Of a DNA stretch of 5,631 nucleotides, positions 1 through 5,141 are shown piece after piece (position 1 is the first letter of the stretch; the number at the start of each line of letters is the position of its first letter). This DNA is from an uncultured Oscillospiraceae bacterium (GTDB lineage Bacteria > Bacillota > Clostridia > Oscillospirales > Oscillospiraceae). The notes beneath the pieces were generated by a model that saw only the letters and a program-made list of their open reading frames with translations, ran no database searches and was not told the origin of the DNA. The stretch is taken from the NCBI GenBank assembly GCA_934668605.1, contig CAKUNY010000133.1, positions 1 to 5,631 on the forward strand. Reading direction: 5' to 3'. Made by a program: the position numbers and the translations under genes.

Positions 1-1598
1 GACACGAACGGGAACGTCACGCCCGTGAGCGGCAGAATATCCGTCGTGCCGAACACGTTCAGCATCGCCTGCACGACGTAGATCGTCACCGCGCTGGCCG
101 CGCCGATGGCGTAGAAGCAGCTTCTTCCCTGCGGGAGCGAGCGCACCACGAACGCCGCCAGAATCACAATGGCCGCAACGCAGAGCATCGCCAGAAGCAG
201 CCCCCACTCTTCGCTCACGAGCGCAAACACAAGATCAGTGTCCGCCGCGCCCACGTGATGGAGCCACCCCTTTCCCGCGCCGAGGCCAAACAGACCGCCC
301 GAGGCGATGCACATGAGGGCTCTGGTCTGGGAGTAGCCGGTCGTGGCGGCGTTTTCCCAGACGTGCCCCCACGCGGAGAAGCGCTTCATCGCGTAGGGCT
401 TGAATTGCAGCGCCAGAACGCCAGCAAACCCCGTCCCCGCGCAGGCCAGAGCGATGGTCGCAAAATTGCCGGAGCGCAGAAACGCGATGATGAGAAACGT
501 CACAAAGAAGATGATCGCCGTGCCGAAATCGTTCATGAGCGCCAGGCAGCCGCAGATGGCCGCCGAATAGCCGATGAACAAAATCAGGTTCCGCTTTGCC
601 ATCAGGCGTTGAAGCGTCGACGCGCCCGCGAACACGAAGCAGATCTTCACCAGCTCCGACGGCTGGAACGACACGCCGCCCAGCTGCATCCAGTTCTTCG
701 CGCCGAATTTTTCAACGCCGAGCACGAGATTTGCCGCCAGCAGCAAAATGCCGCCCGCCGCCGCGAGATACCGGATCTTCTTCGCCCGCTCCAGATCGCG
801 CAGGCTCCAGCTGACGGCCAGGTATGCAAAAATGCCGCACAAGACGGCGATGAGCTCTTTTCGGATGGCGTCCGGCGCGGAGGTCGAGACGACGCACAGA
901 CCCATCGTCGTGAGGAAAAACGCGACAGTCTCTACATCGAAGCTTCGTCTTTTTGCCAGACGCAAAAGCGCAAAAAGCCCCCACTGCATCGCAAGAAGCG
1001 CCAGAAAGCCCGGCAGAATTGCCTCCGCGTTTTCCGGCAGATGGATGCACAGCTGCGCGCAGGCGATCAGCTGAAAAAGCGTCAGAAGCAGCAGCGTCAG
1101 CCACGGGCGCACGACTGCGCGCCGGGTTCTGGCCTCGGCCTGAATGCGCTCCTGCTCCTGCGTGATGGGAACGAGCGTAAACTCCACGCCGCCAAACGAC
1201 AGCACGTCTCCGAAGCGCACCACGGATAAGCTCTGCTGTCTGCCGTTCACAAAAACGCCGCCTGTCGAGCCCGCGTCCATGACCGTCCAGCTGCCGTCGT
1301 CGTAGCGCGTGAGCACGGCGTGGGTGCGCGAAATTGTCGGATACTCGAGCGTCACGTCGCAGCCCTTGCCGCGCCCGATGAGGCTCTCCCAGTGCATGAC
1401 CGGGATGCGGTCGCCCGTGGGGCCTGCCAGCCACGCCCAGACCTCCGGCTCGCGCCGGAACATCAGAAGCGATTTTCCGCAGCGGATGAGAATCACGAGC
1501 GCCAGCAGCGGAAAGACATAGCGAAGCGCTCCGTCCAGCGCCAGAAGCTCCGGGGCAGCGTTCACCGTGTCTAAAAATTTCGTTAAGATTTCCTGCAT
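1..1598 (-). CDS. FHA domain-SEDS (FtsW/RodA/SpoVE family) cell-wall polymerase fusion, partial at 3' end
   Basis: SEDS proteins polymerise lipid II into glycan strands in the membrane, usually with a class B penicillin-binding protein. The open frame runs unbroken for 532 codons to the window edge. Residues about 25-47 are a hydrophobic segment. Residues about 54-146 are an FHA (phosphothreonine-binding) domain: GR at 75-76, SRTH at 90-93, DAGSTGG at 108-114 and VNG at 117-119. From about 162 the protein is polytopic, with SEDS hallmarks: NWMQLGG then QPSE at 312-315, DFGTA from D357, TDLVFALVSEEWG from T454 (the loop acidic residue, D455, belongs to the conserved extracellular site), and LPLTGVTFPFV at 522-532, where the window cuts. 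The expected SxGGS part is off-window. The ATG at 1598 follows AGGAGA at a 5-nt gap. The single N-terminal segment would place the FHA domain in the cytoplasm. It could be RodA-, FtsW- or SpoVE-like; I cannot tell which, so no symbol is given. Confidence 0.93.
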   Translation of the reverse strand, partial: MQEILTKFLDTVNAAPELLALDGALRYVFPLLALVILIRCGKSLLMFRREPEVWAWLAGPTGDRIPVMHWESLIGRGKGCDVTLEYPTISRTHAVLTRYDDGSWTVMDAGSTGGVFVNGRQQSLSVVRFGDVLSFGGVEFTLVPITQEQERIQAEARTRRAVVRPWLTLLLLTLFQLIACAQLCIHLPENAEAILPGFLALLAMQWGLFALLRLAKRRSFDVETVAFFLTTMGLCVVSTSAPDAIRKELIAVLCGIFAYLAVSWSLRDLERAKKIRYLAAAGGILLLAANLVLGVEKFGAKNWMQLGGVSFQPSELVKICFVFAGASTLQRLMAKRNLILFIGYSAAICGCLALMNDFGTAIIFFVTFLIIAFLRSGNFATIALACAGTGFAGVLALQFKPYAMKRFSAWGHVWENAATTGYSQTRALMCIASGGLFGLGAGKGWLHHVGAADTDLVFALVSEEWGLLLAMLCVAAIVILAAFVVRSLPQGRSCFYAIGAASAVTIYVVQAMLNVFGTTDILPLTGVTFPFV

Positions 1599-1603
1599 GG
1601 TCT

Positions 1604-1609
1604 TCTCCT
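1604..1609 (-). promoter_or_regulatory. Ribosome binding site of the FHA-SEDS gene
   Basis: AGGAGA read on the minus strand lies 5 nt before the ATG at 1598-1596. It fixes that start. It lies only about 10 bp from the base of the hairpin at 1620-1649, so there is no room for a separate promoter between the two. Confidence 0.8.
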
Positions 1610-1619
1610 GTAGGTTCAA

Positions 1620-1649
1620 AAGAAGCTGCCGCAGATGCAGCAGCCTCTT
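1620..1649 (-). terminator. Strong hairpin before the FHA-SEDS gene: candidate terminator or attenuator
   Basis: On the minus strand, 13-nt arms (1649-1637 and 1632-1620) pair around the 4-nt loop ATCT, with two G-U wobbles. The 3' arm ends in CTTCTT and runs into TTG, so the U-rich tail is partly inside the stem and weak beyond it. It lies after the AI-2E transporter gene and directly before the SEDS ribosome binding site. It could end transporter transcripts or attenuate read-through into the SEDS gene. I see no convincing sigma-A promoter between 1802 and 1610 for the SEDS gene. Confidence 0.5.
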
Positions 1650-1659
1650 ACATGTGTCT

Positions 1660-1699
1660 TCCGGGATGGTTCATACGTTTCCGGAAACCCTCCGGGATG
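1660..1699. repeat. Short direct repeat and palindrome beside the hairpin pair
   Basis: TCCGGGATG occurs at 1660-1668 and 1691-1699. Between the copies lies the perfect 12-bp palindrome GTTTCCGGAAAC (1677-1688). Function is unknown. It may belong to a longer version of the neighbouring repeat element or be a protein-binding site. Confidence 0.4.
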
Positions 1700-1701
1700 T
1701 T

Positions 1702-1807
1702 CGTAGGGGGCGATGCCCACATCGCCCCAAGGGAAGTTGCGAATTCGCCGGAGTTTTCCGTAAAAACGGTTCGTTCCGCCGGGTCGATGTGGGCATCGAC
1801 CCCTACG
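1702..1807. repeat. Inverted pair of REP-like hairpins (MITE- or BIME-like element)
   Basis: Two 27-bp units lie head to head, 1702-1728 and the reverse complement of 1781-1807, matching at 25 of 27 positions and separated by 52 bp. Each begins CGTAGGGG and each is itself a perfect 9-bp stem with a 4-nt loop (arms 1707-1715/1720-1728 and 1781-1789/1794-1802). The two differences are paired with each other in the stem: G-C in one copy, T-A in the other. The spacer holds the palindrome GCGAATTCGC (1739-1748) and CCGTAAAAACGG (1758-1769). There is no open frame with coding character and no clear target-site duplication. The right end overlaps the last codons of the AI-2E gene. Confidence 0.8.
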
Positions 1808-3068
1808 CGTTGGTTTGCGGCACGTCCTCCTGCGAGGCTTCCTCCGCCGGTTCGTCGAGATCGGCAACCTCATGGATATCATAATACGCGTCCGTAACGG
1901 TCGTCTTCTGCTTTTTGCGCAGAGCGGAGTTTACGACGTCGCTGATGATGAGGTAGATGACCGCGAACACCGGCACGCCGAGGAGCATGCCCGCGAAGCC
2001 GAAAATGCCCGCCGCGACCGTGATCGAAATGAGCACCCAGAAGCCCGAAATACCGACGGTATTGCCGAGAATCTTGGGGCCGATGACATTGCCGTCCACC
2101 TGCTGCAAAACGATGATGAAAATGATAAAATAGAACGCCTGCAGCGGCTCGACCAGCAGTATGATGAGCGCGCTCGGAACCGCTCCGATAAAGGGGCCAA
2201 AGACCGGGATGACGTTCGTCACGCCGACGATCGTCGCAATCAGCGCGGTGTAAGGCATCTTCATGAGTGTCATGCAGATGTAGCACAGAACGCCGATGAT
2301 CGCCGAGTCAATGATCTTTCCGATGATGAAGCCGGAGAAAATGCGGTTGATATTGCGGCCGAGGTCTAACAGGTGGTTGGCAGCCGAGGGCTTGAAGGCC
2401 GCGACGACCATCTTCTTCGCCTGCGCCTGAAACGTGTCCTTCGACCAGAGGATGTAAATGGAGGCGACCAGACCGATGATGAAGTTTGTGATCGATTTCA
2501 CGACCGCCATCACGGACGTGGTAAGCGTCGCGAGAATCTTCTGCACATCGCTCAGAAAGCTCGTCTTGACCCAGTTTTCCACATAGCTCTGAATCGTATC
2601 GAGCGCCCGCTCGACATACGTCCGGATCTCGGGGTTGTCCTCGAGCACATTGACCGCCCATTTTTCGAGGCTCTGGTAATATTCCGGCGCGCTGTCCACG
2701 ATGCTCATGACGCTCTCATAGAGCTGCGGCAGCAGCATCGCGAAGAACGCGTAGACGATGAAGGCCGCGAAGATAAACGCGAAAACGAGCGCAACGGCGC
2801 GGCTCAGCTTATCGGCCTTTCCTTCCTTCATGCCCCGCTTTTTGAGAATCGGGCGGAGGCGAAGGTCGACGAAGTTTACGATCGGGTTCAGCAGGAACGC
2901 AATCACAATGCCCGAAACGAGCGGCGAGAGAATCTTTCCGATCGCACCAAGCAGCGAGAAAAAGCCCGGAAGATTCGTAAAAATCACCACCAGCAGAATG
3001 CTGATGAAAATGACAATGAGAGCCGTCAAGCCCCATTTAAAATACCGCCGGTCGCGCTCTTCGTGCAT
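1803..3068 (-). CDS. AI-2E family transporter (PF01594, formerly DUF20)
   Basis: A 421-residue polytopic membrane protein of the family that includes AI-2 exporter TqsA, PerM and YueF. Members are proposed to move small molecules or ions; the substrate cannot be read from sequence. Hydrophobic segments lie at about 12-31, 36-60 and 90-113, followed by a soluble stretch of about 70 residues (118-185) and a C-terminal group of helices from about 189 to 380. Family signatures are NVIPVFGPFIG at 285-295, PSALI at 298-302 and QQVDGNVIGPKILG at 322-335. A charged, acidic tail (about 392-421) is probably cytoplasmic. The ATG at 3068 follows AAGGGGG with a 7-nt gap. The gene has its own promoter 75 bp or so after nfo. 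Its TAG stop (1805-1803) is contributed by the REP-like repeat, so the tail may have been altered by that element. Confidence 0.93.
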   Translation of the reverse strand: MHEERDRRYFKWGLTALIVIFISILLVVIFTNLPGFFSLLGAIGKILSPLVSGIVIAFLLNPIVNFVDLRLRPILKKRGMKEGKADKLSRAVALVFAFIFAAFIVYAFFAMLLPQLYESVMSIVDSAPEYYQSLEKWAVNVLEDNPEIRTYVERALDTIQSYVENWVKTSFLSDVQKILATLTTSVMAVVKSITNFIIGLVASIYILWSKDTFQAQAKKMVVAAFKPSAANHLLDLGRNINRIFSGFIIGKIIDSAIIGVLCYICMTLMKMPYTALIATIVGVTNVIPVFGPFIGAVPSALIILLVEPLQAFYFIIFIIVLQQVDGNVIGPKILGNTVGISGFWVLISITVAAGIFGFAGMLLGVPVFAVIYLIISDVVNSALRKKQKTTVTDAYYDIHEVADLDEPAEEASQEDVPQTNA

Positions 3069-3075
3069 GCGTCTT

Positions 3076-3082
3076 CCCCCTT
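3076..3082 (-). promoter_or_regulatory. Ribosome binding site of the AI-2E transporter gene
   Basis: AAGGGGG on the minus strand ends 7 nt before the ATG at 3068. It is a G-rich variant of the usual AGGAGG and supports the chosen start. Confidence 0.6.
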
Positions 3083-3097
3083 AACCACTTTGCTGTA

Positions 3098-3126
3098 AGA
3101 GTACCATATTCGAAAAATTCCGTCAA
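3098..3126 (-). promoter_or_regulatory. Sigma-A promoter of the AI-2E transporter gene
   Basis: Minus strand: -35 TTGACG (3126-3121), a 17-bp spacer, and -10 TACTCT (3103-3098) preceded by TG one base upstream, an extended -10. This gives a leader of roughly 20-25 nt before the ATG at 3068. It lies inside the nfo-AI-2E gap, and no terminator-like hairpin is seen between the two genes, so read-through from nfo may add to expression. Confidence 0.6.
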
Positions 3127-3141
3127 GGATATTAAGGATAT
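3125..3141. repeat. Two tandem AAGGATAT repeats beside the AI-2E promoter
   Basis: AAGGATAT occurs at 3125-3132 and 3134-3141, a 9-bp period, immediately upstream of and touching the -35 box of the minus-strand promoter. It ends just short of the nfo stop codon (3146-3144). The position is suitable for a regulator-binding site, but the repeat is short and AT-rich. Confidence 0.35.
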
Positions 3142-3143
3142 CT

Positions 3144-3995
3144 TCACAATTTGTTTGCGTCTGCCGCCTGGTCATATTCCCGCAGCAGCGCAATCTCCGC
3201 CGCGTACCCCGGAAGCTCGTTGGGCGTTTCGAGGATCATCGGAAGGCCGCGTAGTACCGGGTGCTCGATGATGCGGTAAAACGCATCCAGGCCGACATAG
3301 CCCTCGCCAAGCCGTTCGTGCCGGTCTTTGTGCGCGGCCATCGGGTTTTTGCTGTCGTTGAGATGCAGGGTGCGAAGCTTTGACAGCCCGATCTCCCGGT
3401 CAAATTCCTCCAAAACCGCGTCTAAATTTCCCGCGATATCATACCCCGCGTCATGCACGTGGCAGGTATCGAGGCACACGCCGAGCTTTTCCGGCATGGC
3501 TGCTCTGCCCATGATCTGCCGTAGCTCGCAGAACCGTCCGCCGACCTCCGTGCCCTTGCCTGCCATCGTCTCAAGGAGCACCGTGGTCGTCTGCCCTTCA
3601 AACATCGCAAAGTCCAGCGTCTCGGCAATTTTCCGGATCCCTTCTTCCAGCCCCTGCCCGACGTGGCTTCCGGGATGGAAATTATAGAAATTTCCGGGCA
3701 CGTATTCCATGCGGCGAAGATCGTCCCGCATCGTATTGCGCGCAAACTCGAGCGTTTTTTCCTCCTTTGCGCAGGGGTTCAGCGTATAGGGCGCGTGCGC
3801 GACGATGCGGCCGAGTTCCCCCGCGTTTTGCATTTGCACGAGCGCCGCCGCGTCGGCAGGGTCGATCTGCTTTGCAGCGCCGCCTCTGGGGTTGCGGGTA
3901 AAGAACTGAAAGGTGTTCGCGCCGATCGACAGCGCTGTCCGCCCCATCGCGGCAAAGCCCTTGGACGAAGATAGGTGACAACCAAGATATAACAT
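3144..3995 (-). CDS. nfo: Deoxyribonuclease IV (AP endonuclease IV)
   Basis: A 283-residue enzyme of the Nfo/Apn1 family that cuts DNA 5' of abasic sites and removes 3' blocking groups in base excision repair, using a trinuclear zinc site in a TIM barrel. All nine ligands of the E. coli enzyme have counterparts here with steady spacing: H67, H107, E142, D176, H179, H211, D224, H226 and E256. Family motifs around them are AHAPY (66-70), NFHPGSH (105-111), [13 protein letters not shown] (140-152), [13 protein letters not shown] (174-186), LHLNDSK (210-216), [10 protein letters not shown] (223-232) and LETPNE (255-260). Length is normal for the family. The frame is open further upstream to 4241, but homology begins at [13 protein letters not shown] and a GGAG lies just before 3995, so that start is chosen. 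It is divergent from the WYL regulator gene. Confidence 0.97.
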   Translation of the reverse strand: MLYLGCHLSSSKGFAAMGRTALSIGANTFQFFTRNPRGGAAKQIDPADAAALVQMQNAGELGRIVAHAPYTLNPCAKEEKTLEFARNTMRDDLRRMEYVPGNFYNFHPGSHVGQGLEEGIRKIAETLDFAMFEGQTTTVLLETMAGKGTEVGGRFCELRQIMGRAAMPEKLGVCLDTCHVHDAGYDIAGNLDAVLEEFDREIGLSKLRTLHLNDSKNPMAAHKDRHERLGEGYVGLDAFYRIIEHPVLRGLPMILETPNELPGYAAEIALLREYDQAADANKL

Positions 3996-4001
3996 ATTTT
4001 T

Positions 4002-4005
4002 CTCC
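4002..4005 (-). promoter_or_regulatory. Ribosome binding site that decides the nfo start
   Basis: GGAG on the minus strand lies 6 nt before the ATG at 3995-3993. It rejects the 82-residue longer reading that would begin at 4241 inside the divergent regulator gene. Confidence 0.75.
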
Positions 4006-4029
4006 AAATTGTAAAATTTTCTTGAACCG

Positions 4030-4058
4030 GATATATCGCAGCCAAAATGACTTGTCAT
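4030..4058 (-). promoter_or_regulatory. Candidate promoter of nfo
   Basis: Minus strand: -35 ATGACA (4058-4053), a 17-bp spacer, and -10 TATATC (4035-4030). The -35 matches consensus well and the -10 only moderately. The -35 is the same DNA as the -35 of the opposite WYL promoter and lies within the 18-bp palindrome. TACAAT at 4013-4008 is a better -10 by sequence but lies too close to the ribosome binding site. Confidence 0.4.
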
Positions 4059-4061
4059 TTT
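4044..4061. promoter_or_regulatory. 18-bp inverted repeat, candidate operator shared by nfo and the WYL gene
   Basis: AAAATGAC-TT-GTCATTTT is a perfect 8+2+8 inverted repeat. It is centred in the 106-bp divergent gap and covers the -35 boxes of both predicted promoters. A dimeric regulator bound here could block both genes. The nearby HTH-WYL protein is the obvious candidate, which is inference. The 2-nt centre is too tight for a good RNA hairpin, which favours a DNA-binding site. Confidence 0.55.
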
Positions 4062-4080
4062 TTCGGTTTTCAGGTAAAAT
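4052..4080 (+). promoter_or_regulatory. Sigma-A promoter of the WYL regulator gene
   Basis: -35 TTGTCA (4052-4057), a 17-bp spacer, and -10 TAAAAT (4075-4080). Transcription would start near 4086-4088, giving a leader of only about 15 nt that opens almost directly with the Shine-Dalgarno sequence. Confidence 0.65.
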
Positions 4081-4086
4081 TCGGAT

Positions 4087-4094
4087 AAAGGAGG
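4087..4094 (+). promoter_or_regulatory. Ribosome binding site of the WYL regulator gene
   Basis: AAAGGAGG, a near-perfect Shine-Dalgarno sequence, ends 7 nt before the ATG at 4102 and fixes the start. Confidence 0.85.
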
Positions 4095-4101
4095 CGATAC
4101 T

Positions 4102-5079
4102 ATGGCGAGGTCTGAAAACCAGAAGCTCAAGCTCCTGTATCTCAAGGAGCTGTTTGAAACGCAGTCGGATGAGGAACATATTTTGTCCATGCAGGACATT
4201 GTGTCGTATCTGGCCGCGCACGGCATTCGCGCCGAGCGCAAGAGCGTCTACGCGGACGTTGCGTGTTTGCAGGCGTATGGGATGGACATCGTTTTGCAAA
4301 AAGGCCCCGGCGGCGGATACTTTCTGGCCTCGCGTCCGTTTGAGCTGGCAGAGCTCAAGCTGCTCTCCGGCGCGGTACAGGCGAGCAAGTTCCTGTCGGA
4401 GCGCAAATCCGTCGCGCTTATCGAAAAGCTCTCGTCTCTTTGCAGTACATACGAGGCCGCGCAGCTCAAGCGGCAGCTGACCGTCCGTGACCGCGTCAAG
4501 TCGATGAACGAGAGCGTCTACTATACCGTCGACCGCATCCACGAGGCCATCGCCAGAAACCTTCAGATTCGCTTCCGCTACTTTGACTGGGGCGTGGACG
4601 GCCGCAAGCACGAGCGCCCGGGCGACTATTTTGCGAGCCCCTACGCGCTCGTCTGGGATGATGAAAATTACTATCTCATCGCGCACTCCGAGCGCCACGG
4701 TCTGACGCACTACCGCGTGGACAAGATGGCAAAGCTCACCATCAGCAATAAGCCGCGCATTGTGACGGAGGAAGCCAAAAATCTCGATCTCACGCGCTAC
4801 GGAAAGGCGGTCTTCGGCATGTTCTCCGGGCAGGCGCAGCAGGTAAAGCTCCGCTTCCAGAATTCTCTCGCGGGCGTCGTCATCGACCGCTTTGGGCGAG
4901 ACGCCATGCTGGTGCCCGACGGAGACGAGCACTTCACGTTTACGACCGAGATCGTCATCTCTCCCGTCTTCTACGGCTGGCTGGCGGGCTTTGGCGGAAA
5001 AGCGGAAATTCTCTTCCCGGAAGCTGTCCGGGCGGAGTTTGCCGCCCAGTGCCGCCAGACGCTCCGTCTCTATGAATAA
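4102..5079 (+). CDS. HTH-WYL domain transcriptional regulator (YafY-type)
   Basis: A 325-residue DNA-binding regulator. Residues about 5-75 form a winged helix-turn-helix of the HTH_11/DeoR-like type: the recognition region is near [18 protein letters not shown] (43-60), followed by the wing KGPGGGYFL (67-75). A helical linker (80-135) leads to a WYL domain at about 140-210, with [19 protein letters not shown] (179-197) and HYRVDKM (203-209). The name-giving W-Y-L triplet reads Y-Y-L here (190-192), a common variation. The remainder, to 325, fits the WCX C-terminal extension. WYL domains are thought to bind ligands, in some cases nucleic acids, and members include the DNA-damage activators PafBC and DriD. 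The target and ligand of this one are unknown. It is divergent from nfo, and a palindrome over both promoters suggests autoregulation and control of nfo. Confidence 0.93.
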   Translation: MARSENQKLKLLYLKELFETQSDEEHILSMQDIVSYLAAHGIRAERKSVYADVACLQAYGMDIVLQKGPGGGYFLASRPFELAELKLLSGAVQASKFLSERKSVALIEKLSSLCSTYEAAQLKRQLTVRDRVKSMNESVYYTVDRIHEAIARNLQIRFRYFDWGVDGRKHERPGDYFASPYALVWDDENYYLIAHSERHGLTHYRVDKMAKLTISNKPRIVTEEAKNLDLTRYGKAVFGMFSGQAQQVKLRFQNSLAGVVIDRFGRDAMLVPDGDEHFTFTTEIVISPVFYGWLAGFGGKAEILFPEAVRAEFAAQCRQTLRLYE

Positions 5080-5096
5080 TGCAGGCTAGTTTCAAA

Positions 5097-5141
5097 CGCC
5101 CGGTAAAGCAGCAAAGGCTCTACCGGGCGCGTTTTTATTTT
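5097..5141 (+). terminator. Intrinsic terminator after the WYL gene, between convergent genes
   Basis: A perfect 9-bp GC-rich stem (5097-5105 with 5121-5129) is topped by AGC/GCT pairing and a short loop. On the plus strand it is followed by GTTTTTATTTT. It starts 17 bp after the WYL stop. Read on the minus strand it also forms a hairpin after the mrp stop, followed only by a short TTT, so it may act weakly in that direction. The U-tract contains the mrp stop codon. Confidence 0.9.

Noticed and set aside
255..1229. Long plus-strand open frame of 324 codons
   Set aside because: It is antisense to the FHA-SEDS gene, its product is low in hydrophobic residues and rich in R, Q and H, and it matches no family I know. 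It is a by-product of GC-rich codon use on the other strand.
712..1434. Minus-strand open frame of 240 codons inside the SEDS gene
   Set aside because: It is in another frame from the unbroken FHA-SEDS reading, which shows clear family motifs.
1616..1882. Minus-strand 88-codon frame and nearby plus-strand frames across the repeat
   Set aside because: The frames translate the hairpin repeats and overlap the end of the transporter gene; there is no plausible ribosome binding site or domain.
1815..3098. Two plus-strand frames (1815-2369 and 2373-3098)
   Set aside because: Both are antisense to the AI-2E transporter, with products dominated by D, R, E and H, typical of shadow frames.
3104..3143. 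Terminator between nfo and the AI-2E gene
   Set aside because: No stem of useful length and no T-run after a stem were found in the gap on the minus strand.
4044..4063. Intrinsic terminator formed by the 18-bp inverted repeat and following T-run
   Set aside because: The loop would be only 2 nt and the stem is AT-rich; the place between divergent starts makes termination unlikely. A DNA operator fits better.
3996..4241. 82-residue N-terminal extension of endonuclease IV
   Set aside because: It reads antisense through the promoter region and the WYL start, has no homology, and a ribosome binding site supports the start at 3995.
3682..4932. Minus-strand frame of 416 codons spanning the WYL gene and part of nfo
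   Set aside because: It is antisense to the WYL gene and out of frame with nfo, and would cross the divergent promoter region. Both real genes have strong motifs.
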